Positions 16,742-26,642 are shown, numbered from the stretch's first letter. The stretch is DNA of 64,000 nt from Ensifer sp. IC4062 (GCF_020193575.1 NZ_JADYVD010000006.1:1-64000), one strand, 5' to 3'. The notes: generated by a model not told the origin, from the letters alone. Numbers and translations: made by a program.

Positions 16742-17644
16742 ATGGATCGCAGCATCGTGAACGCCAGGGCCTATTTCTATCTCGCAATAACTTCGCTTTT
16801 TTGGGGCGGCAATTCAGTCGCGGGCAAAATGGCCGTCGGACACGTCAGCCCGATGATGCTGACGACGCTGCGCTGGACGGTCGCGCTTGCCGTCATCCTG
16901 GCATTGATGACGCCGCAGATCCGTCGCGACTGGGATAAGATTCGTGAGCACTGGCTGCAATTGCTGGCCTATGGAGCCGTCGGCTTCACGATGTTCAATG
17001 GGTTCCTCTATTCCGCCGTGAAATATACGAGCGCCATCAACGCCGTGATCCTGCAGGCCGGCATTCCGATGCTGATCTTCCTCTTCAACTTCGTTCTCTT
17101 TCGCACGAGGGCCTCGGTCGCGCAGATCATCGGTTTCACCGTGACGCTGATCGGTGTCTTGATCACCGCCGCGCATGGCGACGTCGCCAGCCTCTTGCAA
17201 CTGCAGTTCAATTTCGGCGACGCACTGATGATTCTCGCCTGTATCGTCTATGCCGCTTATACCGTTGCTCTGCGCTGGAAGCCGAATCTGCACTGGCAGA
17301 GCTTTATCGCGGCGCCGGCCTTCGGGGCGCTCCTGAGTGCCATCCCGCTCCTCGTGTGGGAATTCTCGAACGGCAGCGCGATCGTGCCCGATGCCAACGG
17401 CTGGGCGATCGTAATCTATGCCGCGATCTTCCCGTCGCTGATGTCGCAGGTTCTCTACGTGCGCGGCGTGGAAATGATCGGCGCCAATCGCGCCGGCCTG
17501 TTCATCAACGCCATCCCGGTTTTCGGAACGCTTCTTTCCGTGCTTCTTGTCGGCGAGACCTTTCATCCCTTTCATCTCGTGGCATTGCTGCTGGTGCTTG
17601 GCGGCATTGCCATCGCCGAACGCGGCCGCCCCAAACTACCGTGA
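16742..17644 (+). CDS. DMT-superfamily (EamA) transporter
   Basis: A 300-residue inner-membrane protein with about ten hydrophobic segments arranged as two EamA repeats. The first begins AYFYLAITSLFWGGNSVAGKMAV, and the second begins near GDALMILACIVYAAYTVALRW. Members export small metabolites or amino acids with a proton or other antiport, but the substrate cannot be inferred. It is divergent from purA and convergent with serA, with a hairpin between them that probably terminates both. Confidence 0.88.
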   Translation: MDRSIVNARAYFYLAITSLFWGGNSVAGKMAVGHVSPMMLTTLRWTVALAVILALMTPQIRRDWDKIREHWLQLLAYGAVGFTMFNGFLYSAVKYTSAINAVILQAGIPMLIFLFNFVLFRTRASVAQIIGFTVTLIGVLITAAHGDVASLLQLQFNFGDALMILACIVYAAYTVALRWKPNLHWQSFIAAPAFGALLSAIPLLVWEFSNGSAIVPDANGWAIVIYAAIFPSLMSQVLYVRGVEMIGANRAGLFINAIPVFGTLLSVLLVGETFHPFHLVALLLVLGGIAIAERGRPKLP

Positions 17645-17692
17645 GAAGAAGGGCGCCGGCGTGCTGGCCCTTTACCCGCCTCCACATCAAAA

Positions 17693-17735
17693 TGCCACAG
17701 CGCCGCACATCTCAAAGACGTGCGGCGCTGTGGCA
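17693..17735. terminator. Bidirectional hairpin derived from a RIME-like palindrome
   Basis: TGCCACAGCGCCGCAC pairs perfectly with GTGCGGCGCTGTGGCA. The sequence is the first palindrome of the mosaic repeat found elsewhere in the window, here alone and symmetrical, between the convergent DMT and serA genes. It may serve as terminator for both, though no long T run follows. Confidence 0.6.
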
Positions 17736-17756
17736 GAGTTTCCGGGCGGGCCCCGG

Positions 17757-19352
17757 TTAATCGATATTGAACACCAGTTGCTTCGCCTGGCGGATTGCAG
17801 CATTCGCGCGCAGTTTGTCGAGCACCTTCTCTGAAACGGGCCCGTCGACGTAGAGCAGCGCGATGGCATCGCCGCCTTCCTTCTCCCGGCCGAGTTGGAA
17901 GTTGGCGATGTTGACGCCGGCGTCACCGAGCGTCGTGCCGATGAAACCGATCATGCCGGGGACGTCGGTGTTGGTCAGATAGACCATGTGCTTGCCGACA
18001 TCGGCGTCGAGATTGATACCCTTGATCTGGATGAAGCGCGGCTTGCCGTCGGAGAAGACCGTACCGGCGACCGAACGGGTCTGGTTCGCTGTCGTCACCG
18101 TCAGCTTGATATAGCCGTCGAAGACACCGGATTTATCGCGCTTCACTTCCGAAAGGATCACGCCCTTTTCCTTGATCATGACCGGCGCGGAAACCATGTT
18201 GACGTCGGCCACCTGCGGGCGGATCAGGCCGGCGAGAACCGCGCTCGTCAGCGCCTTGGTGTTCATGGCCGCCGTAGAGCCGTCATACAGGATTTCGATT
18301 TCCTTGATCGCGCTTTCCGTGACCTGGCCGACAAAGGCGCCGAGAACGTCGGCGAGCCGGATGAAGGGCTTCAAGATCGGCGCTTCCTCCGCCGTGATCG
18401 ACGGCATGTTGATGGCGTTCGAGACGGCGCCATTGACGAGGTAGTCGGACATCTGCTCGGCGACTTGCAATGCCACGTTCTCCTGCGCTTCGGTCGTGGA
18501 AGCGCCGAGATGCGGCGTGCAGACGACGTTCGGCAGGCCGAAAAGCGGGCTTTCGGTGGCGGGCTCAACCTCGAAGACATCGAAGCCGGCGCCTGCGACA
18601 TGACCGGACTTCAGCGCCTCCGCCAGCGCGCTTTCAACGACCAGGCCGCCACGCGCGCAGTTGATGATGCGCACGCCTGGCTTCATCTTGGCGATTGCTT
18701 CTGCGTCGATGATGTTGCGGGTCTTGTCGGTCAGCGGCACGTGCAGAGTGATGAAATCCGCCCGCGCAAAAAGCTCATCGAGCTCGACCTTGACGACGCC
18801 CATCTCCTCGGCGCGTTCCTTCGACAGGAACGGATCATAGGCGACGACATGCATCTTGAGGCCGATGGCCCGGGCGCAGACGATGGAGCCGATATTGCCG
18901 GCGCCGATGACTCCGAGCACCTTTCCGGTGATCTCGACGCCCATGAACTTCGATTTTTCCCACTTGCCGGCCTGGGTGGAACCGTCGGCCGCAGGAAGCT
19001 GCCGGGCGACGGCAAACATCAGCGCGATCGCATGCTCGGCCGTCGTGATCGAGTTGCCGAAAGGGGTGTTCATGACGATGATACCGCGGCGAGAAGCAGC
19101 CGGGATATCGACATTGTCCACGCCGATGCCGGCACGGCCGACCACCTTGAGATTGGTGGCAGAAGCGATCAGCTTTTCCGTCACCTTGGTGGCGGAGCGG
19201 ATGGCGAGACCGTCATAGTTGCCGATGATCTCGGCGAGCTTTTCCTTGTCCTTGCCGAGCTTCGGCTGGAAATCCACTTCAACGCCGCGGTCACGGAAGA
19301 TCTGGACGGCGGTTTCCGACAGTTCATCGGATACGAGAACGCGAGGTGCCAT
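17757..19352 (-). CDS. serA: D-3-phosphoglycerate dehydrogenase (long form with ACT domain)
   Basis: SerA oxidises 3-phosphoglycerate to 3-phosphohydroxypyruvate, the first step of serine synthesis. The 531-residue protein has the NAD-binding GxGxxG at 150-155 (GAGNIG), the catalytic Arg in NCARGGLV, Glu in FDVFEVEPA and His in CTPHLGAS. An intervening ASB domain runs about 320-450 and a C-terminal ACT domain (from about 455, MVYLTNTDVPGMIGFIG) may bind serine. AAGGAGG precedes the ATG. It follows serC by 78 bases on the same strand and is probably cotranscribed behind the serC leader. Confidence 0.97.
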   Translation of the reverse strand: MAPRVLVSDELSETAVQIFRDRGVEVDFQPKLGKDKEKLAEIIGNYDGLAIRSATKVTEKLIASATNLKVVGRAGIGVDNVDIPAASRRGIIVMNTPFGNSITTAEHAIALMFAVARQLPAADGSTQAGKWEKSKFMGVEITGKVLGVIGAGNIGSIVCARAIGLKMHVVAYDPFLSKERAEEMGVVKVELDELFARADFITLHVPLTDKTRNIIDAEAIAKMKPGVRIINCARGGLVVESALAEALKSGHVAGAGFDVFEVEPATESPLFGLPNVVCTPHLGASTTEAQENVALQVAEQMSDYLVNGAVSNAINMPSITAEEAPILKPFIRLADVLGAFVGQVTESAIKEIEILYDGSTAAMNTKALTSAVLAGLIRPQVADVNMVSAPVMIKEKGVILSEVKRDKSGVFDGYIKLTVTTANQTRSVAGTVFSDGKPRFIQIKGINLDADVGKHMVYLTNTDVPGMIGFIGTTLGDAGVNIANFQLGREKEGGDAIALLYVDGPVSEKVLDKLRANAAIRQAKQLVFNID

Positions 19353-19430
19353 GAGAGGCCTCCTTAAGGATCAATTCTGAAAGGATGCGGGATGGCTTCG
19401 CTCGTTGGCGCGCGAAGCTTATCGCTTGGT

Positions 19431-20609
19431 TCAGGCGGCTGCCTGCGACAGCGTCGCCTTCTGGGTCTCGAAAGCCCAGGTGAGCCACGGCATCAACGCT
19501 TCCATGTCGGAGGCCTCGATGGTGGCACCGGCCCAGATCCGCAAACCGGAGGGCGCGTCGCGATAGTGGCCGATGTCGTAGGCGACGCTTTCCCTTTCGA
19601 GCAGGGCAACTACGCCCTTTGCGAAGGCAGCCTGGCCGTCGGCGTCGAGGGCGAGCACGTCCTTGTCGACGATCTTGAGGCAGACGGACGTGTTGGATCG
19701 CGTTTCCGCCTTCGTCGCCAGATTGGCAATCCATGCGTTCGCGCCGACGAACCGATGGATCACGCCGGCATTGGCGTCTGCCCTGGCGATAAGCCCCTTG
19801 AGGCCGCCAACGGACTTCGCCCAAAGGAGCGCGTCGATATAGTCTTCGACGCAGAGCATCGATGGAGTGTTGATTGTCTCGCCGGCAAAGATGCCCTCGA
19901 TCAGCTTGCCGCCGCTGGTCAGGCGGAAGATCTTCGGCAGCGGCCATGCCGGTGCATAGGTGAGCAGCCGTTCGACTGCGCGCGGCGAAAGAATGAGAAC
20001 GCCATGAGCCCCCTCACCGCCCAAGACCTTCTGCCAGGAGAAGGTGACGACGTCGAGCTTGGCGAAATCGAGATCCTGAGCAAAGGCGGCGGAGGTCGCG
20101 TCGCAGATCGTCAGGCCCTTGCGATCAGCTGGGATGAAATCGGCATTCGGCACGCGCACGCCCGAGGTCGTGCCATTCCAGGTGAAGACGACATCGCGGT
20201 CGAAATCGACCTTGGCGAGATCCGGCAGTTCGCCATAGCCGACTTCGAACTTGCGAACATCGGCAAGCCTCAGCTGCTTGACCACGTCGGTCACCCAACC
20301 GGCACCGAAGCTTTCCCACGCGAGCATGTCGACGCCGCGGGCGCCGAGCAGCGACCAGAGCGCCATTTCGACGGCACCGGTATCGGAGGCGGGCACGATA
20401 CCGATGCGATAGTCGGCCGGCACTTCAAGAATTTCACGGGTAAGATCAATGGCCTGCTTGAGCTTCGTCTTACCGATCTTGGCTCGGTGCGAGCGACCGA
20501 GTGCGGCATCGGAGAGAGCGTCGAGCGTCCAACCAGGGCGCTTCGCGCAGGGGCCAGAAGAAAAATGGGTATTCGCCGGACGCACGTCCGGCTTGGCAGG
20601 CTTCGTCAT
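19431..20609 (-). CDS. serC: Phosphoserine aminotransferase
   Basis: SerC transfers an amino group from glutamate to 3-phosphohydroxypyruvate, the second step of serine synthesis; it also acts in pyridoxal phosphate synthesis. The 392-residue protein has the PLP-binding lysine K194 in [26 protein letters not shown], and the N-terminal [13 protein letters not shown]. It is the alphaproteobacterial form. It heads the serC-serA pair, behind a structured leader with its own promoter. Confidence 0.96.
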   Translation of the reverse strand: MTKPAKPDVRPANTHFSSGPCAKRPGWTLDALSDAALGRSHRAKIGKTKLKQAIDLTREILEVPADYRIGIVPASDTGAVEMALWSLLGARGVDMLAWESFGAGWVTDVVKQLRLADVRKFEVGYGELPDLAKVDFDRDVVFTWNGTTSGVRVPNADFIPADRKGLTICDATSAAFAQDLDFAKLDVVTFSWQKVLGGEGAHGVLILSPRAVERLLTYAPAWPLPKIFRLTSGGKLIEGIFAGETINTPSMLCVEDYIDALLWAKSVGGLKGLIARADANAGVIHRFVGANAWIANLATKAETRSNTSVCLKIVDKDVLALDADGQAAFAKGVVALLERESVAYDIGHYRDAPSGLRIWAGATIEASDMEALMPWLTWAFETQKATLSQAAA

Positions 20610-20663
20610 AATGCTATCCTCTCAGATAGAAGCCCCTCGTTGGGGAGGGGTGTCCCGCCGTCG
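20610..20663 (-). ncRNA. serC leader RNA motif
   Basis: The 5' leader of serC folds into CCCCTC/GAGGGG (20633-20638 with 20645-20650), preceded by a possible short CCCG/CGGG hairpin, then CTATC/GATAG (20614-20618 with 20625-20629) whose loop holds the GAGAGG ribosome-binding purines just before the ATG. This matches the serC motif described upstream of serC in alphaproteobacteria by comparative genomics. The ligand or mechanism of that motif is, to my knowledge, not settled; sequestration of the ribosome site in the second hairpin is inferred. Confidence 0.72.
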
Positions 20664-20692
20664 GGAATATTGTGGGTCCGAGAGGAAGTCAA
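20664..20692 (-). promoter_or_regulatory. Promoter of the serC leader
   Basis: On the minus strand TTGACT (20687-20692), a 17-base spacer and TATTCC (20664-20669) make a good vegetative promoter. Transcription would start about where the leader hairpins begin. Confidence 0.6.
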
Positions 20693-20773
20693 GCGGCTTG
20701 AGTCGCTTTTGAAAAAATTTTTGGCGTTCCGGGCAAAGTTCAAAACGCCGAGGGCGGGCGCGCCGAACGATTG

Positions 20774-21622
20774 TTACCAGAGTGAGAAGCGCAGGCCTGC
20801 GCGGATCTCATGACGTGAAAGGCCGTCGTCGTGGCCCTTGGCGCCGCTGGCACCGGCAAGTGCCTCGGCCCCGAACCCGAACATGTCTCCATCCGCTATG
20901 TGTGAATAACGATAGCCGACGTCGAGTTTCAGCCGGTCGGTAATGTCGTAGGAGACACCGGCCATGAGAGCGTAGGTGAAGCGCCAGCTGTCCTCGCCCT
21001 CATAGGAGGTTCCGCCGGACCCGGCGGTGCAGGCGCCGCCGCCGGGAACGCAGGTCGCCGTCTCGCGGACAGTGTTCCAGTTGATGTTCGTAGCGCCGAT
21101 GCCCGCGCCGAGATAGGGCGTGAAGCCGGCGAGCGTCGCCAGGTCGACATAACCGTTCGCCATGAGACCGAGCGCGGAGAAATTGGCGTCATGCGAAAAA
21201 GCACATGACGTTCCGGCGCCCTGACCGGCGCAAGGAGCGGCTGACAGCGACGAGCCGTCGAACCGACCCTCGAAATATTCCGCCGTTAGGTCGGCGCGCA
21301 CGAGGTCGTTAAAGCGATAGCCGATGCCGATCGTCCCGGAGATCGGCTTGTCGAAGCGGGCATGATCGAACCGGACATTGTCGTAGGTGCCTGTTCCAGC
21401 GTCGAAGGTGCGATAGGAGGGATCGCCCTCGTCGCGCCATGGCGCATAGCCAATGTCGCCGCGCAAATAGAGGCCGCCGACATCGCTTTCTTCGGGGGAA
21501 ATGGTGATCTCCGGCGCGTCGAGCAATTCGTCGTCGGCTGCATAGGCCGCGCCGGAAGCGAGCAGACCAGCGCCCAGACCAGCGCCAAGTGCGATCCCGC
21601 AGATCCCGTGCCGCCAGTCCAT
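20774..21622 (-). CDS. Outer-membrane beta-barrel protein, paralogue 1
   Basis: The 282-residue product has a signal peptide (cut after AAYA, about residue 28) and an 8-strand-type barrel of the Omp25/Omp31 class, with strand patterns such as GLYLRGDIGYAPW, GTIGIGYRFNDLVRADLTAEY, PYLGAGIGATNINW and LKLDVGYRYSHI. It ends in RFSLW, the aromatic C-terminal signature for insertion by the BAM machinery. Four cysteines in predicted loops (APCAG, TSCAF, ATCVP, GACTA) are unusual for such a barrel. A perfect CtrA box lies 82 bases upstream. Its neighbour at 21811 is a paralogue. Confidence 0.85.
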   Translation of the reverse strand: MDWRHGICGIALGAGLGAGLLASGAAYAADDELLDAPEITISPEESDVGGLYLRGDIGYAPWRDEGDPSYRTFDAGTGTYDNVRFDHARFDKPISGTIGIGYRFNDLVRADLTAEYFEGRFDGSSLSAAPCAGQGAGTSCAFSHDANFSALGLMANGYVDLATLAGFTPYLGAGIGATNINWNTVRETATCVPGGGACTAGSGGTSYEGEDSWRFTYALMAGVSYDITDRLKLDVGYRYSHIADGDMFGFGAEALAGASGAKGHDDGLSRHEIRAGLRFSLW

Positions 21623-21703
21623 CCGTATGCCCTTTCTTCAATGCAGTCGGACCGACCTTCGTTGGGTCGGCCCAAGCCCGCGTTAACTATTGGCAGGGAC
21701 AAG

Positions 21704-21718
21704 TTAACCGTTGATTAA
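21704..21718. promoter_or_regulatory. CtrA box upstream of barrel paralogue 1
   Basis: TTAA-CCGTTGA-TTAA is a perfect match to the CtrA consensus TTAA-N7-TTAA, 82 bases before the start at 21622. A further TTAA lies at 21683-21686. Confidence 0.75.
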
Positions 21719-21756
21719 GCATGTTTGCTAAACCCCCGATAGGGCCCAAACATAAT

Positions 21757-21783
21757 GCAAAAAGGGCCGCCAAACGGCGGCCC
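21757..21783 (-). terminator. Terminator of barrel paralogue 2
   Basis: On the minus strand GGGCCGCC pairs with GGCGGCCC around a four-base loop, followed by TTTTTGC. It lies 28 bases past the stop at 21811 and isolates the two barrel genes transcriptionally. Confidence 0.9.
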
Positions 21784-21810
21784 GCGAGATCTTCGATGCA
21801 GGGCGGTCCG

Positions 21811-22584
21811 CTATTGCAGCGCGTAGCGCATGCCCAGTTTGAAATCATGCGAGGTGATGTCGTCGAAATGCATCGGGCCGGTGTTCACGGTATCGTCGTA
21901 GCTTCTGATATTGCCGGTTTTGGCGTCGCCGAGATCGAGATAGCTGTAGCCGAAATCGATCGCAAGCCGCTCTGTCGCTTGGTAGGCAACGCCGGCATGG
22001 AGCGCCCAGGCGAAGTTCCAGGTAGAGTCCTCGCCGCCATAAGCAACGCCCTGTGTTGCAACGTTAACGTCACGGAACCGCGAGATAGTGTTCCGCGACG
22101 CGCCAATACCCGCGCCGACATAGGGCTTGACACCGTACCAGTCGCCGATATCGACATAGGCGTTGGCCATCAGCAACCATTCCGACTTGGCGCCATCATA
22201 GTCGTTCGGGGCATCCCAGACGGGGCCAGTCGGTCCGGTGCTGCCGTAACGGTCGAGGGCGGAGAAATCCGCCTTGCCACGATACTCGACGATACCGTCG
22301 AGACGGAGCCAGTCGTTGAACTGGTAACCAACACCGACGCCCGCGAGCGGCGCGCTGTCAAAGCTGCCATCATCGAGAAACTCGTGAAACTCGACGTCAT
22401 CCATCAATTCGTGGTGCATGCTGCCGAGCCGCTGGTTGCTCATGCCGAGATGGCCACGCAGATACCAGCCGCCCGACGCGACGACCGGCACGACCGGCGC
22501 AGGATCTTCGACGTAAAGGTCGGCAGCCAAAGCTGGAGTGCCGCCCAGTAACGCGGCAATGAGTGCAATCAAAGGTCTCTTCAT
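21811..22584 (-). CDS. Outer-membrane beta-barrel protein, paralogue 2
   Basis: The 257-residue product has a signal peptide (cut after ALA, about residue 20) and the same barrel pattern as its neighbour: GGWYLRGHLGMSNQ, GVGVGYQFNDWLRLDGIVEYRG, YVGAGIGASRNTI and LAIDFGYSYLDLGD. Both share the motif in which a Trp-rich strand (SWRFTYALMAGVSY versus TWNFAWALHAGVAY) precedes the penultimate strands. The two arose by duplication and now differ in loops and length. A perfect CtrA box lies 88 bases upstream, in nearly the same position as for paralogue 1. Confidence 0.85.
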   Translation of the reverse strand: MKRPLIALIAALLGGTPALAADLYVEDPAPVVPVVASGGWYLRGHLGMSNQRLGSMHHELMDDVEFHEFLDDGSFDSAPLAGVGVGYQFNDWLRLDGIVEYRGKADFSALDRYGSTGPTGPVWDAPNDYDGAKSEWLLMANAYVDIGDWYGVKPYVGAGIGASRNTISRFRDVNVATQGVAYGGEDSTWNFAWALHAGVAYQATERLAIDFGYSYLDLGDAKTGNIRSYDDTVNTGPMHFDDITSHDFKLGMRYALQ

Positions 22585-22671
22585 AATATGCCCCGCTGAT
22601 ATTCTGACCCGCGCCGCGTTGCCCCGGTCGGATACTGCAACTGTTGTTGCGTCAGAAATCGCATGCGGGGG

Positions 22672-22686
22672 TTAACATCGGATTAA
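22672..22686. promoter_or_regulatory. CtrA box upstream of barrel paralogue 2
   Basis: TTAA-CATCGGA-TTAA is a perfect CtrA consensus, 88 bases before the start at 22584. The flanking GC after the second half (TTAAGC) is shared with the box at 21704. A TTAACAAT half site follows near 22709. Confidence 0.75.
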
Positions 22687-22749
22687 GCATAGAAATTTAC
22701 TATGTTTTTTAACAATTGCTGATGTTCCGCACGTTCAACTAGCCGCAAT

Positions 22750-22776
22750 AGAAAAGCCGGCAATCGATGCCGGCCT
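22750..22776 (-). terminator. Terminator of glmM
   Basis: On the minus strand TGGCCGGCATCGATTGCCGGC folds into a GCCGGCA/TGCCGGC-type stem followed by TTTTC, about 90 bases past the glmM stop. Confidence 0.8.
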
Positions 22777-22867
22777 TCCAAGCTGCTCAGTGTTGCTGAT
22801 TATTATTGTTCCTTGAATCAGCGAATGCCTTAATTCCTTGAAACTACTTCCTGCTGTAGCTCTAAGG

Positions 22868-24220
22868 TCAAGCCGCGCTGCGAACACTGCCGATCACGTT
22901 GACAAGTTCGTCGACGATGCGCTCGACCTGGCTGCGGTCGTCGCCTTCCGCCATGACTCGGATCAGCGGTTCCGTTCCCGACGGGCGGATCAGCAGGCGG
23001 CCATTCTTGGCAAGGCCCGCTTCGGCGTCGGCGATGGCCTGCTGCACGGACGGATGCTCGAGCGGCTTGCCCGCCGACACTCGAACATTCTTCAGGATCT
23101 GCGGCACGGGCTCAAAGCGGTGACACACTTCGCTGACCGACTTGCCTTGCCGCTTGACCACAGCAAGGATCTGCAGCGCAGCCACCAGACCGTCGCCGGT
23201 CGTCCCGAAATCGGAGAGCACGATGTGGCCAGACTGTTCGCCGCCCACGTTGAGGCCGTCCTGGCGCATCTGCTCGACGACATAGCGGTCGCCGACCTTG
23301 GTGCGGTGCAGTCCGATGCCCCGGCCCTTCAGATAACGCTCGAGGCCGAGATTCGACATCACGGTCGCGGCGATGGCGCCACCCTTTAGCATCCCGTCCG
23401 TAGCCCAGCTGTCGGCGATCACCGCCATGAGTTGGTCGCCGTCGACGACTGTTCCGTTTTCGTCAATGATCAGGACCCGGTCGGCATCGCCGTCAAGTGC
23501 GATGCCGATATCGGCCCTGACTTCGTGAACCTTTTTCGACAGGGCGGCCGGATGCGTCGAGCCGCATTCGAGATTGATGTTGACGCCGTTCGGCTCCGTC
23601 CCGATCGTCACCACTTCGGCACCGAGCTCCCAGAGCGCGGACGGCGCGACCTTGTAAGCGGCGCCGTTGGCGCAATCGATGGCAATCCGCAGTCCCTTCA
23701 GCGTGACGTCGCGGGGCAACGTCCGCTTCGCCTGTTCTATATAGCGGTAGATGTCGCCGTCGACGCGCTTCGCCCGACCGATATCTTCGGGCTTGGCAAG
23801 TTGGCCGGACATATCCTGGTCGATGAGTTCTTCGATCTTTTCCTCGATGTCGTCGGAAAGCTTGTAGCCATCGGGTCCGAAGAGCTTGATGCCGTTGTCG
23901 CGGAACGGGTTGTGCGAAGCCGAGATCATCACACCGATGTCGGCGCGCAGCGATCGCGTCAGCATGGCGACGCCCGGCGTCGGGATCGGTCCGAGCAGGA
24001 AGACGTCGAGTCCGGCGGCCGTGAAGCCGGCGACCATCGCGTTTTCGAGCATATAACCGGAAAGGCGCGTGTCCTTGCCGATCACGACACGGTGGCGGTG
24101 TGCTCCATTACGGAAGATCGTTCCGACGGCGATGCCGACACGCATGGCGAGGTCTGGCGTCATCGGGAAAATATTGGACTGGCCGCGAATGCCGTCAGTG
24201 CCGAAATATTTACGCTTCAT
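22868..24220 (-). CDS. glmM: Phosphoglucosamine mutase
   Basis: GlmM interconverts glucosamine-6-phosphate and glucosamine-1-phosphate on the route to UDP-GlcNAc for peptidoglycan and lipopolysaccharide. The 450-residue protein starts [13 protein letters not shown], has the phosphoserine S102 in MISASHNPF, the metal-binding DGDADR loop and the C-terminal [12 protein letters not shown] phosphate-binding loop. GGAG seven to eight bases before the ATG at 24220 supports this start. It lies downstream of ftsH in the conserved ftsH-glmM order, but a terminator and a mosaic repeat lie between them. Confidence 0.96.
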   Translation of the reverse strand: MKRKYFGTDGIRGQSNIFPMTPDLAMRVGIAVGTIFRNGAHRHRVVIGKDTRLSGYMLENAMVAGFTAAGLDVFLLGPIPTPGVAMLTRSLRADIGVMISASHNPFRDNGIKLFGPDGYKLSDDIEEKIEELIDQDMSGQLAKPEDIGRAKRVDGDIYRYIEQAKRTLPRDVTLKGLRIAIDCANGAAYKVAPSALWELGAEVVTIGTEPNGVNINLECGSTHPAALSKKVHEVRADIGIALDGDADRVLIIDENGTVVDGDQLMAVIADSWATDGMLKGGAIAATVMSNLGLERYLKGRGIGLHRTKVGDRYVVEQMRQDGLNVGGEQSGHIVLSDFGTTGDGLVAALQILAVVKRQGKSVSEVCHRFEPVPQILKNVRVSAGKPLEHPSVQQAIADAEAGLAKNGRLLIRPSGTEPLIRVMAEGDDRSQVERIVDELVNVIGSVRSAA

Positions 24221-24330
24221 AAGAACTCCATGGTCCTGCTCCCGCAGGATCGATTTTACCGGCCGCGTCTGTCTGTGTGTTCCGCGATTTTGTTTCATAT
24301 CGCCGGACCTCGTATCCAGAGTTGACGCTA

Positions 24331-24430
24331 TACAGCGCCGCGCGTCCAATCGGACGCCCGGCGCTTTAGCACTTTGAACTGCTGCATGATTTTGTCCTTA
24401 AATCGATGCCGCTTTAAGGAATCATGCAGT
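24331..24430 (+). repeat. RIME-like mosaic repeat, intact copy
   Basis: This 100-base element has two palindromes. The first is ACAGCGCCGCGCGTCC...GGACGCCCGGCGCT. A GCACTTTGAACTG link leads to the second, CTGCATGATTTTGTCCTTAAA...TTTAAGGAATCATGCAG. The same layout recurs at 30057, 48155, 56215 and 57056. RIME1 (rhizobium-specific intergenic mosaic element, about 108 bases, two palindromes) is the known rhizobial family it most resembles. It lies in the 427-base gap 24221-24647, which holds no gene. Confidence 0.7.
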
Positions 24431-24591
24431 AGCGGCTCCCTCTATTGCTGCAGACTGCTCACCGCAGTTGTCAGGCATATTTGAGTCATCATTGGCATAA
24501 AACCGCAGCAAACGGCAGCAATCCTATCATCAGAAATCATTACATCGCGTTACCAAGTGCGCGAAAGACACTTTGGACGAATATGCCCAAC

Positions 24592-24622
24592 AAAAAGCCG
24601 CCGCTCCTTACGGAGCGACGGC
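24592..24622 (-). terminator. Terminator of ftsH
   Basis: On the minus strand GCCGTCGCTCC pairs with GGAGCGGCGGC (one G-U) around a four-base loop, followed by TTTTT, 26 bases past the ftsH stop. Confidence 0.9.
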
Positions 24623-24647
24623 TTCGATTTCATCTTCCGGACAAGTC

Positions 24648-26585
24648 CTATTGCGGTTGCGGTTCGAAGCCGCCCTCCGGCTCCTCGCCCTTGGCACCGG
24701 CTTCCTTCTTCGTGCCGGCAGAGGGCACGGCCGAGCCACGATGCGGAGGCGTATCGTCTCCGAGGTCGCGTGCAGGCTTCTCGCCGCGGATAAGCGCCTT
24801 GATTTCGTCGCCGGTCAGAGTTTCGTATTCCAGCAGGCCTTCCGCGAGCGCCACGAATTCGTGGTTCTTCTCCGTCAGGATGTGCCGCGCCGTTCCGTAA
24901 GCGTCGTCGATCAGGCGGCGGATTTCGTTGTCGATCTTCTGGGCGGTCGCTTCCGAGACGTTCTTCTGCTGCGCCACGGAGTGACCTAGGAAGACCTCCT
25001 GTTGGTTCTCACCATAGGCGACCTGTCCGAGTTGATCGGAGAAGCCCCATTGCGTCACCATCGCACGCGCAAGCTTTGTCGCCTGCTCGATGTCCGAGGA
25101 TGCGCCGGAGGTGATGTTCTCCTTGCCGAAGGTCAGTTCCTCCGCAACGCGACCACCCATCATGATGGCGAGACGCGAGATCATCCACTTGTAGCTCATC
25201 GAGTAGCGGTCGCCCTCAGGCAATTGCATCACCATGCCGAGCGCGCGGCCGCGTGGGATGATGGTCGCCTTGTGCAGCGGATCGGCGGTGGGAACGTTGA
25301 GCGCAACGATGGCGTGGCCGGCTTCGTGGTAGGCGGTCAGCTTCTTCTCGGCCTCGGTCATGGCGGAGGAGCGACGCTCCGCACCCATCATGATCTTGTC
25401 CTTGGCGTCCTCGAACTCCTGCATGGTGACGAGGCGCTTGTTGCGACGCGCCGCCATCAGCGCAGCCTCGTTGACGAGGTTCATGAGGTCGGCTCCCGAG
25501 AAGCCCGGTGTGCCCCGTGCCAACACCTTGAGGTCGACATTCGGTGCCAGCGGCACATTGCGGACATGCACCTTGAGGATCCGTTCGCGACCGTTGATGT
25601 CGGGATTCGGCACGACGACCTGACGATCGAAGCGGCCTGGGCGCAGCAGTGCCGGATCGAGCACGTCGGGACGGTTGGTCGCGGCGATCAGGATAATGCC
25701 CTCATTGGCTTCGAAGCCGTCCATTTCGACGAGCAGTTGGTTCAGCGTCTGCTCGCGCTCGTCGTTGCCGCCACCAAGGCCGGCACCGCGGTGACGGCCG
25801 ACGGCATCGATCTCGTCGATGAAGATGATGCACGGCGCGTTCTTCTTCGCCTGCTCGAACATGTCGCGGACGCGCGACGCACCGACACCGACGAACATCT
25901 CGACGAAGTCCGAACCGGAGATCGTGAAGAAGGGCACGTTCGCTTCACCGGCCACCGAACGGGCAAGCAGCGTCTTACCGGTGCCGGGGGGGCCGACCAG
26001 CAATACGCCGCGCGGGATGCGCCCGCCGAGGCGCTGGAATTTCTGCGGATCGCGCAGGAATTCGACGATCTCCTCAAGGTCCTGTTTAGCCTCGTCAACG
26101 CCGGCGACATCGTCAAACGTGACGCGGCCATGCGCCTCGGTCAGGAGCTTGGCCTTGGACTTGCCAAAACCCATGGCCCCACGCGAGCCGCCTTGCATCT
26201 GCCGCATGAAGAACAGCCAGACGCCGAGGATCAAAAGCATTGGCAGCAGCGTGCCGATATAGCTCAGGAAGCCCGACGATCCATCCGTTTCCGGACGCAC
26301 GGTGACGGTGACGTCCTTGGCTTCAAGCCGTTCCGTCAAAGCGGTATCGACGGAAGGTGCGTAGGTCTGGAAGGTAGCGCCGCTTTCAGAGTAGCTGCCG
26401 ATCACCTTCGAGCCGGTGATCACGACTTCCTTGACGCGGCTGGCGTCGACGTCCTTCAGAAACTGCGAGAATGGAATTTCGCGTGAACCGGCGCGCTCCG
26501 TCGGCTGCTGGAACATGCTGAACAGCGCAATCAGGAGAAGCGCTATGATTGCCCAGAGGGCAAAATTACGAAAATTAGGGTTCAT
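24648..26585 (-). CDS. ftsH: ATP-dependent zinc metalloprotease FtsH
   Basis: FtsH degrades misfolded and regulatory membrane and cytosolic proteins; in other proteobacteria its substrates include RpoH. The 645-residue protein has two N-terminal transmembrane helices (about 8-25 and 105-125) flanking a periplasmic domain, an AAA+ module with Walker A GPPGTGKT at about 193-200 and Walker B IIFIDEID, the SRH, and the zinc motif HEAGH at about 418-422. It follows tilS in the same order as in many alphaproteobacteria and ends in a Gln/Pro-rich tail. Confidence 0.98.
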   Translation of the reverse strand: MNPNFRNFALWAIIALLLIALFSMFQQPTERAGSREIPFSQFLKDVDASRVKEVVITGSKVIGSYSESGATFQTYAPSVDTALTERLEAKDVTVTVRPETDGSSGFLSYIGTLLPMLLILGVWLFFMRQMQGGSRGAMGFGKSKAKLLTEAHGRVTFDDVAGVDEAKQDLEEIVEFLRDPQKFQRLGGRIPRGVLLVGPPGTGKTLLARSVAGEANVPFFTISGSDFVEMFVGVGASRVRDMFEQAKKNAPCIIFIDEIDAVGRHRGAGLGGGNDEREQTLNQLLVEMDGFEANEGIILIAATNRPDVLDPALLRPGRFDRQVVVPNPDINGRERILKVHVRNVPLAPNVDLKVLARGTPGFSGADLMNLVNEAALMAARRNKRLVTMQEFEDAKDKIMMGAERRSSAMTEAEKKLTAYHEAGHAIVALNVPTADPLHKATIIPRGRALGMVMQLPEGDRYSMSYKWMISRLAIMMGGRVAEELTFGKENITSGASSDIEQATKLARAMVTQWGFSDQLGQVAYGENQQEVFLGHSVAQQKNVSEATAQKIDNEIRRLIDDAYGTARHILTEKNHEFVALAEGLLEYETLTGDEIKALIRGEKPARDLGDDTPPHRGSAVPSAGTKKEAGAKGEEPEGGFEPQPQ

Positions 26586-26642
26586 CGAACTCCCCGGAAC
26601 CTGTCGCAGCTCGGACTTTTTGCCGAGCTACAGTCTTGTTCC

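Noticed and set aside
17895-19367. A 490-residue plus-strand open frame opposite serA
   Set aside because: Same shadow pattern; serA on the other strand has all catalytic residues.
25002-26486. A 494-residue plus-strand open frame opposite ftsH
   Set aside because: Full antisense overlap with a certain gene, His/Asp/Arg-rich shadow composition and no recognisable motif.
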